DNA from: Eunapius fragilis
Lineage: Eukaryota; Porifera; Demospongiae; Spongillida; Spongillidae
Direction of reading: 5' to 3'
Length of the DNA stretch: 64,000 nucleotides
Assembly: GCA_963681505.1 (NCBI GenBank)
Contig: OY811987.1
Location: 5,719,014-5,783,013 of the forward strand
The notes beneath the pieces were generated by a model that did not search any database, was not told where the DNA came from, and saw only the letters and a list, made by a program, of their open reading frames with translations. Below are positions 12,787 to 23,677 of the stretch, piece by piece. Position 1 is the first letter of the stretch. Every line of letters starts with the position of its first letter. Made by a program: the position numbers and the translations under genes.

Positions 12787-13210
12787 AGTTAAACCAAATT
12801 AGTAACTACCACGAGAGGGTTAAATGTTAAATCGTTCGCTGCCTGTTTCACAAGTGTCTGGCGATTGTATGTGGGATCTCAGTGAAGTCCTTTAGATGAG
12901 AGAAATAGAACCATGCAACTCCCATGTAAATTCGAAGCGAAAGAAAAAAGATAAAAAAACACGAGAACTTTTCTTAAAATGTAATTTTAGCAGGGGGTAC
13001 CACCCCCTACGCCCCTTTTTAAAAACCATTATATCTTTTTTCTTTTAAGTCCGATTTTTATTTTGAAAGCAGATTCGTACTATCCTCTTTAAACTCTACA
13101 ATATTGGACGATGGGGTCCGTACAGTTTTTCTTGCCCCCCCCCCCTCGTGATTGCCTGACCTTTTCTTGAGACTGTTGGATCTAATTATATAACTTACGT
13201 GCATTACCGT

Positions 13211-13715
13211 GGTGGATGGAATTATATGATGGCAAATGTGGTGTACATAACAGACCACGCGAAATGGCTGAACTGGTGCAACTTTTAGTTTTATGCTATT
13301 TAGTTGAGTGCATGCTCACATGACAATTAAAAGGTCACCTCAATTTGATGGTTGTTGGAGGTTTATTTTTGACACAATTGGATGCATATGTTACAAAACC
13401 CATGTGTTAGAAAGCCACTTGACACTGTAATACCCAAATCCTTGAAGTAGTCTTTGGCATGCCAAAGACTACTTCAAGGATTTGGGTAATTGGCAACATC
13501 TTCAAATTGTGGTGCCACTACTAGAACACTTTGAGTTGGTTCCGCAAAGTAACCATCAGCGACAAAACAGCTACAGCATATAGAGAAAAACTTGTGGTTT
13601 CTCGCGTGCAATTCATTGCCAGGCAATGAATTCACTGTAGGATTGATTTCATGATTGCCTGACCTTTTCTTGAGACTGTTGGATCTAATTATATAACTTA
13701 CATTACCGTGGCAAT
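13211..13715. repeat. tandem repeat unit, copy B (intact)
   Basis: Uninterrupted copy of the unit described at 11373, joined head to tail to copy A at ACCGT|GGTGGATGG. Its palindrome is at 13431-13488. A minus-strand open frame (SYIIRSNSLKKRSGNHE...) runs through it, but copy A breaks that frame, so coding is doubtful. Confidence 0.85.
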
Positions 13716-14149
13716 GAACAACATGTGGTAGCGTGAACGAGTTGTCGATCAATTATAACGTACTTAAGTCTACATGCAGGAAAGAACGCAATATATACAA
13801 GTTTCTTGTCACTGGCTGTGGATGTCATGAAGCTCAGTGTCCCGTTCGTCCGAATGTCGTCGAGCGATCCGTACATTGCACCGCTTGTACTGCAGGGGGC
13901 GGATGTTAGTTACACTCTACCTTCAGTGGACTGGATCTCACCTCTCACTTCCGTAGGCGTACGTACATACATCCCCTGCACAATGCACGAACGGCACGAG
14001 TCACTCGTACTTTCTTCGATTGACGTCTGCATCGGACGTGTCGAAAGTACAAATTCGTCACGAGCGCCAAGGGATGCCTTACGATCAGTCGCTTCAATTG
14101 GAAGCATCTAAGGTAAGTTAGTAGTCTGCAATGTGCTCACCTTCCATAT
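13716..14149. other. unassigned stretch with weak open frames
   Basis: Overlapping open frames of 60-100 codons exist on both strands around 13806-14111. Neither resembles a known family or has clear partner exons. Confidence 0.4.
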
Positions 14150-15279
14150 GTCTCGTGCCAGCCAATACTGTCATTTCAGCGGCGACGGAAGGAATTAAAA
14201 AGTGCAGCCGCATTATGAATATTTAATAATATGAAATAATTAATAATATGAATCACACTATAGTACACATCTACCCATCTAAGGCGCAGATAAGAACTTG
14301 TTCGCTATTGCTGAATCCGTGGTTTCATCGACCATGATGCAAATAAACGGCGCTAGCTGCTTGTATGGGCACAATAAATTCACGTAGAACCTCATCGCCA
14401 TGAGTATAATAATTTCGTTTTGAATAACGCCAGATGATGTATACTTATCTGTTTTCTTCTTTAGCCATGTCTCAATGCAATTCTCGGATCGTCTTCACAC
14501 CTCGAAGTTTTCATAACTGAAAAACTGTTTCGTCAAAACGCATGCCCACTTATGGGGCAACCTAGCTTTACAATTAAACAAATCTCGTATTCGAAAGAAA
14601 GTAAACACTTCCGCCTCTCTTTGCATTTTACGTGGTGTTGCAAGGAGAGGCTGGAAGCAAAATCTGGTGAAAAAGATGACCTTTAGGCAGGTTTATTTAT
14701 GACATATTATAGTTTCGTGTATCGGAAATTTCTTCGTAGCGTCCTTCCAATTGCTAAAACCTCGTAATATGAACTTAACGCTGTATCTGCATTAGAAGAC
14801 CACAAAAGCTTCTTTCCGATTTTTCTAAGAAGCAAGTATGACACATTTCCTTCACAGAAGTGAAACCAAGGTCACTTGTCAAACCAAGATGGCTGGAAGC
14901 TCCTTTCGGCTACAGTGTTCATACTATATTCAACGGAAACCCTCTACGTTGATGTCATGATTTATCAGGATACAACTTGCGATCACCAAACTTGAAGCCA
15001 TTTTCTTATGAAGCACAGATCACGTGGAGAGCAGCAGGTATAGTAGCAGCTGTAAGCTAAAATGATTAGCTCTCAGAGTGCGGCTCACCAGCGATGTAAT
15101 CCATGAATAATTAAAGTCATGAATAATTAATCATGGTACAAAAAGTGGAGCCGCCATGGCGGCTCCGGCGGCCACGGTTCCGTCGCCACCGCATTTACGG
15201 ATGGATGTTAGCAGAGATAATATATATTATCTCTGATGTTAGGGTCATCCGTAAATGACGATATTGGCTGGCACGAGAC
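14150..15279. mobile_element. non-autonomous element with 27-bp terminal inverted repeats
   Basis: Left end GTCTCGTGCCAGCCAATA then CTGTCATTT (14150-14176); right end is its reverse complement (15253-15279) with 25 of 27 matches. Internal sequence includes the 20-bp palindrome GGAGCCGCCATGGCGGCTCC near 15149, and a hairpin AGAGATAATAT/ATATTATCTCT near 15213. No convincing target duplication is visible, and no transposase frame is present. Confidence 0.7.
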
Positions 15280-15908
15280 TAAACTATCATGACGGTTTGA
15301 CGACTGGCATTCAGGAGTCGGTCGTGAATGTAACTTGAAAAACACCAAACTTGTTCTTGTTGTTTATCTGATTGTTTCGGTTGATATGAATTTAATCGGG
15401 TACGGAACTACATGTATTATAAAAAACTTCATTACATTCACGTGCCCTAAATCGATAGCAGCGAATAGCCGTAGAGAACAAAGCTGCCCAAGTGCTAGCT
15501 TTGTAATTCTTTGAAGGAGGACCAAATGTATATGGTGGAGAGCTGAATGCCAGTCATCTGGTCCTCAAACTATAAAACATCTCGCCCAATTCTCTCCTTG
15601 TTAGTCGCCGCTTTACAAGTGTTCAAATTCGGCTTACCTGCACGTGCACTATATAATAGTTTCATAAGCGATGAATTTAATATCAGCCTACATAAACTAC
15701 CAAAACAAGTTTGGTATATACATTGTTTCAGGCATTTAATTACGCGCGCCTCGACCGCAATTATTTTACACACATATAAGCAGCGCCACTGATTTCATGC
15801 AGCCTCAAAATTCCCAGCTGTATCATGACACATATAGAGCTAGAGGCGGGGAAAGCCTGAAATAAAAAAACAAATACGAAAAATAACTGACGAATTGGTG
15901 CAACTGAG
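15280..15908. other. 3' flank of sirtuin gene, nothing else seen
   Basis: AT-rich and without exon-like segments. TTTATTTC in the minus orientation near 15860 provides A-rich sequence that could serve in 3' processing of the sirtuin transcript, but this is weak. Confidence 0.4.
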
Positions 15909-17246
15909 CTACTGCGGTTGACTTCGCTGGCTGTCGTATCCTTCGCGCTTCGCTGCCACCTGTTGCTTCCACGCAACCTGTTCATCGGAGGTCAAAAGAT
16001 GACACATTACCTCCTCCATTAGGCGATCACAGTCCCCATACACCCTTTCCCCAAGTTGCTCCCCTGCACGCTTCTTGCAGCAAAGGTCGTCGAGCCTCGT
16101 TCTCTGTCGGTTCACAATCACCAACCGCACAGGCTGGATCCCCATCTCAACCAGTTCGCACGCAGGCGTCACCCTCATGGTACTGCCCAGACTTATGCAG
16201 AGGTCCATCCTCTGTGCGTGTTCCGAGGCGGTGTCCAGGATGGCCTTCTCCAGATTGTCCTTGAAGTTTATTATGGTGTCCCTCAGGTGACCCTTGCAAC
16301 CGGCCTGCTCGCACCGGCGGGTTGTCCGGTGCGTCAGACCGCACAGCGGGCACCTGAGCGCGTGCTTTGGCTTGGCTAGGTCAGTGGCTCCGTTCTCTTC
16401 CAGGTCTTCGTAATACTGGCTCGCGTGGTCGTCCAGCACGTAAAACGGGCGGCTGTATTTGTGACCGCACCGCTCGCACACCTCCAGAAACACGTTGCCA
16501 TGGAGTTCGGAGAGTTTATCGACCGGTACCGCGGACAATAGGTGAAGCCCGTCACAGTTCTGCGAGATCACGTGCTTCACTAAACCCATCTCCAAAAGTT
16601 TCGTGATGGCCTCGTGGGCGTATGTGGGCCTTAGCGCCTCGTAGCTCACACCTCCGTCGTCCTGCTTCTCATCTGTGCGGCCCTCGTCGCCTTCCGGGTC
16701 CAGCAGGCTCTCAGCTAGCTTCGAGGTCGTGGCCTCTTGGTCCATCTGCGTCCACTTGCCGCCCTTTCCGCGGTAGTCCCGGATGCCAGCTGAAGTCGAT
16801 ATCCCCGCACCGGTGAAAACTAAGCAGTAGCGTGAATTTTTAATTAAGTCGGCGATGCGGGCTGCCTTGTCCCTGACGCTATGATACGAGTCGTGAAATT
16901 CGGCCGTCTTGGCGGCTTCCTTAATCATCGTCTTCTCCTCCGGGATAATATATGTCAGAGACTTTTTCTTTTTTGTTCGAGCCCGGGCACTCTTGAGCAC
17001 CTCCGTCCAGCAACCTTGGTGAAACAGAGCCTCCCCGAAGGGACTCCAATGTACCACGCACTTCATGGCTAAAAACTTGGTAATGTCTCCCTCAGGAAGT
17101 CTTATCTGTATCTCCACATGATCGTCTCCATTGAAATCTATAGGTTTGGCGCAGCGCTTTAGCGAGCAGTGCGCTTCAACTTCGGTCTCTTCGAGTTTCT
17201 GTCTCTTGCACCTTGTACCAAAATCGCTGTCATCGCTGCTCGCCAT
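15909..17246 (-). CDS. SIRT6/7-like NAD-dependent deacylase, intronless
   Basis: Sirtuins remove acyl groups from lysine using NAD+. A single uninterrupted frame gives 445 residues. Residues 1-100 are an N-terminal extension with a Cys/His pattern (CSLKRC, CVVHWSPFGEALFHQGCW) that may bind zinc. The catalytic core follows: VFTGAGISTSAGIRDYRG (NAD loop), QNCDGLHLLSAVP, and LSELHGN with the catalytic His. The zinc module is CERCGHKYSRPF...CPLC, with additional cysteines (RRCEQAGCKGH) before LRDTIINF. LGSTMRVTPA and VIVNRQRT complete the Rossmann fold. QNCDGLH and LRDTI-NF place it near SIRT7/SIRT6 (class IV). The extra cysteines and RGKGGKW in place of RGPxGxW are unusual. Lack of introns beside intron-rich neighbours suggests a retrocopy origin or intron loss. 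It diverges from MOK. Confidence 0.9.
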   Translation of the reverse strand: MASSDDSDFGTRCKRQKLEETEVEAHCSLKRCAKPIDFNGDDHVEIQIRLPEGDITKFLAMKCVVHWSPFGEALFHQGCWTEVLKSARARTKKKKSLTYIIPEEKTMIKEAAKTAEFHDSYHSVRDKAARIADLIKNSRYCLVFTGAGISTSAGIRDYRGKGGKWTQMDQEATTSKLAESLLDPEGDEGRTDEKQDDGGVSYEALRPTYAHEAITKLLEMGLVKHVISQNCDGLHLLSAVPVDKLSELHGNVFLEVCERCGHKYSRPFYVLDDHASQYYEDLEENGATDLAKPKHALRCPLCGLTHRTTRRCEQAGCKGHLRDTIINFKDNLEKAILDTASEHAQRMDLCISLGSTMRVTPACELVEMGIQPVRLVIVNRQRTRLDDLCCKKRAGEQLGERVYGDCDRLMEEVMCHLLTSDEQVAWKQQVAAKREGYDSQRSQPQ

Positions 17247-17395
17247 GAAATTACCACGCCCCTGCTATTTACGATGACGTAATGCGTCGCAATTGAAATA
17301 AATATACTGTAGGGAAGTAACCGCAGGAGGTGTGTGCGATGGATTACCGACACTGTGGATGATCAAACAACAACCACACTCCTAGTGAACACACT
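17247..17395. promoter_or_regulatory. putative bidirectional promoter, sirtuin / MOK
   Basis: 149 bp between start codons. TGACGTAA at 17275-17282 matches a CRE/ATF half-consensus. The function is inferred. Confidence 0.5.
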
Positions 17396-20300
17396 ATGCT
17401 TGGCAGTAAGTCTGTTGGCAGAGGAGGGGAGGGGGGTGTTGATGGGTGCGGCATAAATAGGAACCGCTTGGTTACCACCTGGATACCGCATACGCGCACG
17501 CTAGTGGTGTGTGGTAAGCCTAATAGGGCGTTGAAAGATTATCACTGTCTGCCTAATCGTGATTTCTGGCAGGATTTCAAATACCCACTCCAACGAAAGT
17601 TTTGGGAAGGATGTAACAATGAATATGACAAGTTTTTTTTCTTTTTTCTTTTGAAAGATTACAGGATTGCAGGTCGTATGGGTGAGGGCACCTTTTCTGA
17701 GGTCCTGAAGTGTCAGAGCTTGGTGGATGGGAAGATGTACGCTTGTAAAAGAATGAAGCAGAAGTATAGCAAGTGAGTCATCAAGACAGAACACATTCAG
17801 GATGACTCAAATGCCGACACATTTGGCTGACCACTTCTCTGTCCTCACCTCATTCATTAGCCTGACCTTATTTTTTGTTTACAGTATTGAAGAAGTAAAC
17901 AATCTGCGAGAAATCCAAGCTTTGCGGAGACTTAACCCTCATCCTAATATAATTGAGTTGAAGGACGTTGTCTTGTAAGATGCGTGAAGAAAGCAACGTT
18001 GTGGGGTATGTGTTTTACTTAAACCCCTACCCCTTCCTCTCCCTCCCCCCCCCCCCCCCCCCCCATCAAATTTGCATCCCTGAAGTGACAGACGCAGCGG
18101 TACTCTGGCCCTCATATGTGAACTAATGGACATGAACATCTATGAGCTCATCAAAGGTATCCCTCTGCTTTGTGGTGGTCTGACCTTGTGTGACCTTGCG
18201 TACTCTTTTAAGACCGCAAGTCTTACCTCCCTGAGGCCAAGGTGAAGCTGTACATGTACCAGCTCTGCAAGTCCATCTACCACATGCATAGGTATGTGGA
18301 GGGGAGGAGGGGGGTGGGCAGTTGGACCAGACTGACCATGTCATTGTTTGCAGAAATGGGATTTTCCATCGGGATGTAAAGCCTGAGAACATATTGATCA
18401 CATTGGAGGTGACATAGCCCAATTTGTAGGCCTTGATGTCATAGGGAATGGTCCCTTTCCACTCTCCTTCTCCCTCTCCTTCCCCTCTCCTTCCCCTCTC
18501 CTCCCTCTCCTTCCCCTCCTCCCTCTCCTTCCCCTCTCCTCACTCTCCTTCCCCTTTCCTCCCTCTCCTTCCCGTTATCCCTCTCCTTCCCCTCTCCTCC
18601 CTCTCCTTCTCCTCTCCTCCTCCTCTCCTCCCTCTCCTTTCTCTCTCCTCCCTCTCCTCCCCCTCTCCTCCCTCTCCTTCCCCTCTCCTCCCTCTCCACT
18701 TCTCCCTCTCCTCTCTCTCCTTCCCCATCTTCCTATCCAACAGTCTGATAATGTGAAGTTGGCAGACTTTGGCTCATGTAAAAGCATTCATTCAAAGCAG
18801 CCCTACACAGAGTACATCTCAACAAGATGGTAAGCAACCCCACACACACACATCAAGATACTAATTTAGACCATGTAGGAGGTCTTAAGGATGGAGCAGG
18901 TACATAGGTTTTTATTGATAATTGCCACTGCTATTGCCTCCATAAGTCAAGTAGAGACATTCATAGTTACATATTCAGAGTGTAACTGTTCGCATGTCAA
19001 AAATGGATGTTACTAACTTGAATTTGAAGGCCCTGTGTAATTAGTTTGGTTTGTGATAATAGTGGTAATAGTGGCATTTATTCATGTCAATTAAAAATAA
19101 TTTTGATTTTCCAAATTTGCATCATTCTCATCTATATAAATAAAATTAAATCAACTATCATAATTGACTCACGTCCAAACTATGTAGGGTGCTGGCAATG
19201 TTTAATTATAGCTCAGTATTAAAATTTAATTCAATTACAGGTATGATAATTCATTGATAATTAAATTACATACAAACCTTTCCAATTATCTTGATAGTTC
19301 TATTGTGCTGTATGCGAGTACTTGATTGATTCATATATGTGTATAGCTATTTTCTAAAACCATGCCGAGCTTTGTATTATTGCAATTTGTTCTCACCATT
19401 AATTTTATGTACTAGTTTGTACAAGTGATGCAATTATTTAACTTAGCCATTCCAAAGCATTGTGCCCGTTCAGAAACACCCTGTAGTGGTGAGGCCTTGT
19501 GCAGGTATGTTTGTTGTCAGCAAGGTCATTTTGCTTGTAGGTACCGAGCTCCTGAATGCTTGCTCACTGATGGTGTGTACGGTTACAAGATGGACATGTG
19601 GAGTGTGGGATGTGTGATGTATGAAGTTCTAAGGTATGTGTGGGTGTGTGGTTGAGTGACCATGTCTTAGAGAGTGGGTACGGGCATCCTGAGGTGGGTG
19701 TATGTGGAGTGGACTATAGGGAGATGGGCATGTGTGGAGTGTGGGGTGGGGGGAGATGAGATGGAGGTGTGGAGAGATGGGAGATGGAGGTGTGGGAGGT
19801 GGGAGATGGAGGTGTGGGGAGGTGGGAGATGGTGGTGTGGGGGAGGTGGGAGATGGAGGTGTGGGAGGTGGGATATGGAGGTGTGGGAGGTGGGATATGG
19901 AGGTATGGGAGGTGGAGATGTAAGGAGATGGAGGTGTGCAGAATTCATTCCCCTCTCACCTTCTCCCTCCACTTCTGCTCAAAGCCTTCGTCCATTATTC
20001 CCTGGAAGCAATGAGCTGGACCAGATAGCCAGAATCCATGAGGTACTTGGAACACCTTCTGTTGCTCTTCTGAATAAGTTCAGAAAATAGTAAGTGACCC
20101 AAATTAAGGGACAGTGGTCCCCAGATCCAGAATGTAGAATACTGATAGATCCTATACAGGCCACCCTCCTGAAGTCTGCTGTATATTTGTAGTGTCCAGT
20201 AGTTTTATGTGTAAAAGTGCATCCAGTAATAATGATAGCTGATTTCATTTGAGTAAGTTTATGTTAACAGTAACCTATAACAAAGCATGGTGGTAACTTT

Positions 20301-21884
20301 ATTGGTGTTTGCTTGAATGTTATGTAATGAATGAGGATGAAAGAAGACTTTATAATTGTTACATCACAATGTGCATGTTGTCCCAAACCCTGTTCCATAC
20401 CCCACCCCTGTTCCATTCCCCATCCTTGTTCTATACCCCACCTCTGTTCCATACCACACCCCTGTTCCATTCCCCATCCTTATTCTATACCCCACCTCTG
20501 TTCCATACCACACCCCTGTTCCATTCCCCATCCTTGTTCCATACCCCATCCCTGTTCCATATCCCACCCCTATTTCATACCATCCCATCTGTACACGTGC
20601 AATAGTTCTAAGGTGATAAATTGAGGAGGGCTCCAATATTTCCCTACTTCTTTCTGTACTTGGAATCCTATTAAAATTATGTTTTCCAGTGGCATATGTG
20701 CGTGCGTGTGTGTGTGTGTGGGGGGGGGGATTGTGATACAAGCACTTCCATTATGTTACTGAGAAGGAAGAGGAAACACATGCAGTTGGCCTAAGGGATA
20801 CACTTCCCTGATCTGATCACACCTACTGTTGTTGCCTCAACATTGAGAGGGGTTCTGCCCACTTGGCCAAAAATGCTGCTTTGTCAACCAGCCTGTAGTG
20901 ATGTGTGGTGTAACTGTAACTTTTGTCTGCAAATTGCTGAGTAACCATGCTGACTTCTCTCTTAGTATTCATGTTACCAACTCCCCCTCCATGTGTTGCT
21001 TACACAGCCAATCGAAGAGCATGGACTTCCACTTTCCGTACAAGAAGGGGACAGGCATTGCCAACCAACTCAAGCGCAGCTCACAGCTCTGTGTTGACCT
21101 TATTGTACGCCTGTGTGCGTATGACCCAGAGGAAAGACTGTCAGCCAAGGATGCCCTCAGACACCCTTACTTCAAGGACCTGAGGTACTTCCTCTTCTCC
21201 TCCTCCTCCTCCTCCCCCCCCTGGACCCACCACGAATTCAAAACGTTGGCCTGTCATCCCGCAGGGACTCGGAGAGAAGAGCTAAGCTTGCTAGCAGGAC
21301 CCCTTCCATCACAGCAGATTTATCGACAGCCAAGCTCCTTCCGAACATTAGACCCCACCATATCAGACAAGTATGTTGACTAAATGTACATGATAATTGT
21401 AATGATAACCATCCATTTATTGACTGAAAAAAAACTAGCAGGAACACTTAGTACCAATTGACGAACAGGTGAGAATGTTGACTTATCACACAGATGATAC
21501 AAAAGACTAACTTGATTGTCTCTTGCCTACAGATGGCCACAGTTCCACAGGTTTCCCAGGCAGGGGCGGTGCCTTCTGTCCTCACCCTCCCGCAGATTGT
21601 CCCCCCCACCTTTGGCTATGGTCCGCCTGTGAAGGTACACATGTCTGCTGCACTGCCCGCCCTTGTACCAGGGGGAGGACCTGTAAGTCACTGCTAATGA
21701 GAGGTTCCCCCCATACATTCTTCCTCCCACTCACTTCTACACCCTGCTCCACCCACACATACACCTCCTTTCAACATGACAGAATGCAGTGTTCCCATCG
21801 GCTCCCAGACATAAGCCAGCCCCCGTGCATACATACCTGCCATCCCTGGCCAAGTACACACAGAACAGAACAGATGCAGGGTAG
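17396..21884 (+). CDS. MOK: MOK (RAGE-1) MAP-kinase-related protein kinase
   Basis: MOK belongs to the MAK/ICK/MOK kinases linked to cilium length control. Thirteen exons: 17396-17405, 17658-17772, 17885-17974, 18086-18156, 18213-18291, 18354-18408, 18744-18829, 19541-19633, 19985-20089, 21008-21184, 21265-21370, 21533-21682, 21783-21884. This gives 412 residues (human 419). Landmarks: GEGTFSEV (glycine loop), YACKRMKQK (VAIK lysine), REIQALRRLNPHPNI, DMNIYELIK, FHRDVKPENIL (catalytic loop), DFGSC, and QPYTEYISTRWYRAPE with the TEY activation motif. The kinase ends near residue 290 (RHPYF). The tail is Pro-rich and ends HTYLPSLAKYTQNRTDAG. The 10-nt first exon (ATGCTTGGCA|GTAAGT) was chosen because it gives MLGNYRIAGRMGEGTF, aligning with MOK starts; it is the least certain part. 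Confidence 0.93.
18045..18064. repeat. poly-C run, 20 bases, MOK intron 3
   Basis: Uninterrupted C run just upstream of the exon 4 acceptor, likely length-variable. Confidence 0.9.
18458..18735. repeat. polypyrimidine array CTCCCTCTCCTTCCC in MOK intron 6
   Basis: Imperfect 12-15-bp units fill the intron up to the acceptor of exon 7. All three frames stay open on both strands because of composition only. Confidence 0.85.
19680..19930. repeat. purine-rich array GGAGATGGAGGTGTGGGAGG in MOK intron 8
   Basis: About ten variable 18-24-bp copies on the + strand between exons 8 and 9. G-rich, with potential for quadruplex formation in the transcript. Confidence 0.8.
20380..20590. repeat. 17-bp array CACCCCTGTTCCATACC in MOK intron 9
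   Basis: About twelve copies alternating between CCCATCCTTGTTC and CCACACCCCTGTTCC variants. Confidence 0.8.

Positions 21885-21893
<9 letters not shown>

Positions 21894-21938
<45 letters not shown>
21894..21938. repeat. (CA)n microsatellite downstream of MOK
   Basis: Lies directly after the MOK stop codon in the interval to the convergent GDPD gene. The rest of 21885-22169 shows nothing more. Confidence 0.9.
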
Positions 21939-21941
<3 letters not shown>

Positions 21942-22169
21942 GGCTAACACCTTGAACCCCAGGTGGCCTCTACAACTGATTGCTCTACACCAAACCACAC
22001 TGTACAACACAATCACTTATCTCAAAAATGTGCTTGTTTATTCTCACTTCTCTCTCATATGTATATATAATATACATCTTGTTATTATAAAGTTATGGTG
22101 TTCGCACATGTGTAGCTGGTCCAGTAATGACCCAGTGGTCACATACATCCTGGGATTGGCTCGCCTTGG

Positions 22170-23500
22170 TCACTCTATGGTCACATTGTCTGTCATGAAG
22201 GGAATATGTAGTACGTCTTTGAAGTGGGTCTGGACTCTGGCATTGTTCACTGTCCACGTCACCAACGGTATATTCTTGTGGTGCCACCATGTGGGGTCAA
22301 TCCTGAGCGTGTGTGTGTGTGTGTTAAGCAATCTTGTCATTGTGTTTGTATACACACTGGTCTTTGGACACCACCTAAGCATGCACGCACACATACACAC
22401 CTCTTCTCAATGATATCCTCTTTGGATGGCAGAAGAATATCAATATTCAGTAGGCGCCAAAGCCAGTTGTGGGTACTCCAATAGAGCAGTATATCAAAGA
22501 CGCCATTGAACAGGTGTTTCCACCAAGCCCTGTTGTCCCTGGAACCGTCAGGCCACTCCACAAGGAGGTTGGGGCACAGCAGGTATCCCACGATTGCCAA
22601 AGGGTGTGCCCTACGTACCTGGGGAGGAGAGTTTATAAACGTGGTGTTATACTAAGGTGGTGGGGGTTGTCATATGTGTTGCTAAGATGGTTACCTTATA
22701 CAAGAGGTGGGGCAGAAATGAAATGACTGCAATTCTACTGTACAGCTCTTTATCTCTGAAGATAGTCTGAAGAGCCTCCAATGCCTGTGAACATGGTGAT
22801 TTGAGGTCAGAGCAGGGAGCAGCGCCACCACTGCCCTCACCTCCTTTCTGTCACTCTTCAACTCCAGGAACATCAGCAAGTCCAGTTCCTTACATAGTTC
22901 CACTGCCTCTTGAAGTGTGGGGATGCGCTCGCCTTCGTACTCATGCCTGCATTGTATTAAGAATAACAATAAAAAGACTACCCCCTTTAGCAGGGCCCGG
23001 GGAATGGCGGGATCAGCACGTTTAGTACTATAACGCTCTGGAACGTTTACTACGTTGGGTAACGTCAAGAGGTTGGTAGTACCACATGCATGTATAAATG
23101 TAAGGCCCGCAGAATATACGCACCCGAAGACGATGCCGAAGTCCAACTTCCTAGCTTCCTCCAAGGTCTTGTCGCTAATGTTTCCTTTCCCGTTGCTCGT
23201 TCTGTCCACTGTGTCATCGTGAAGGATGACAGGATGGCCGTCTTTTGTGAAGGCGAGGTCGACCTCTATCCCCGATGCTCCATTAGCTTTAGAATTCCTT
23301 ATGGCCACTAACGTATTCTCGGGGGTACCCCCTCTGTGGGCTATTGGCGCCTTTCTCAGTTTTGTTAGGAAGGTGTTCAACAACGGATTTTTGGTTTCAC
23401 GCGGCTGCTGGAGACGGCGGAGTATGAAGAAGACGATCAATAAGCCCAGGCTAAACACCGCCGTACTAAGCCCTCCAACGAAGACTTCCTTGTCAAACAT
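22170..23500 (-). CDS. glycerophosphodiester phosphodiesterase, GDPD1/3-like (copy 1)
   Basis: GDPD1/GDPD3-type enzymes cleave lysophospholipids (lysophospholipase D) or glycerophosphodiesters and sit in membranes. Five exons: 23500-23124, 22946-22841, 22784-22695, 22618-22401, 22302-22170, giving 307 residues (human GDPD1 314). An N-terminal membrane segment (VFSLGLLIVFFIL) covers about residues 15-28. The active-site blocks are APIAHRGGTPENT (catalytic His, metal Glu), GIEVDLAFTKDGHPVILHDD, and FLELKSD (metal Glu). ERIPTLQEA and the closing NIPLVTWTVNN...PFMTDN fit the TIM barrel. Exon lengths 106, 90 and 218 nt and all phases are identical to the neighbouring copy, so the pair arose by tandem duplication. 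Confidence 0.92.
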
Positions 23501-23677
23501 TCTATAAATAAAGGGCGGGGCCTAAACCAAAACTAAATTTAGTAATTACAACCGAAATGGAATCATGGCGTCAAAGCAAAGTCGGAACTGTCATCGCTTA
23601 AAACATAGCTGCTTATATTAATACACAATATCTGATAAAGCTATGAATCAAAAATATGAGTATAATATACAGTTCCT

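Larger units (their letters stand above)
11820..13148. mobile_element. 1.33-kb TIR element with 8-bp target duplication
   Basis: Ends are inverted: CGA, 13 G, CAAG on the left (11820 onward), and the reverse complement with 11 G on the right (to 13148). TGATTGCC flanks both sides (11812-11819, 13149-13156), an 8-bp target duplication as in hAT, P and KDZ-class elements. Removing the element restores the tandem repeat unit exactly, which proves insertion. Subterminal sequence also repeats in inverse: GGGGCGTAGGG(GG)TGG occurs near both ends. A 29-bp-arm hairpin with a 4-bp loop lies at about 11876-11937. It carries one gene on the minus strand and no recognisable transposase. The superfamily is not assigned. 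Confidence 0.85.
11373..13210. repeat. tandem repeat unit, copy A, split by a transposon
   Basis: About 505 bp of unit sequence: 11373-11819 plus 13157-13210. It matches copy B (13211-13715) with a few substitutions. The interruption is the 1,329-bp element 11820-13148. The unit contains a 58-bp perfect palindrome and a shorter one (AATTCATTGCC A GGCAATGAATT). Confidence 0.85.

Noticed and set aside
11373-13715. CRISPR-like array
   Set aside because: Eukaryotic context, only two 505-bp units, and no short repeats with unique spacers. None of the tandem arrays in the window has unique spacers either.
13474-13752. 92-codon minus-strand frame through repeat copy B
   Set aside because: Crosses the 58-bp palindrome, and the same frame is not kept in copy A; more likely non-coding repeat.
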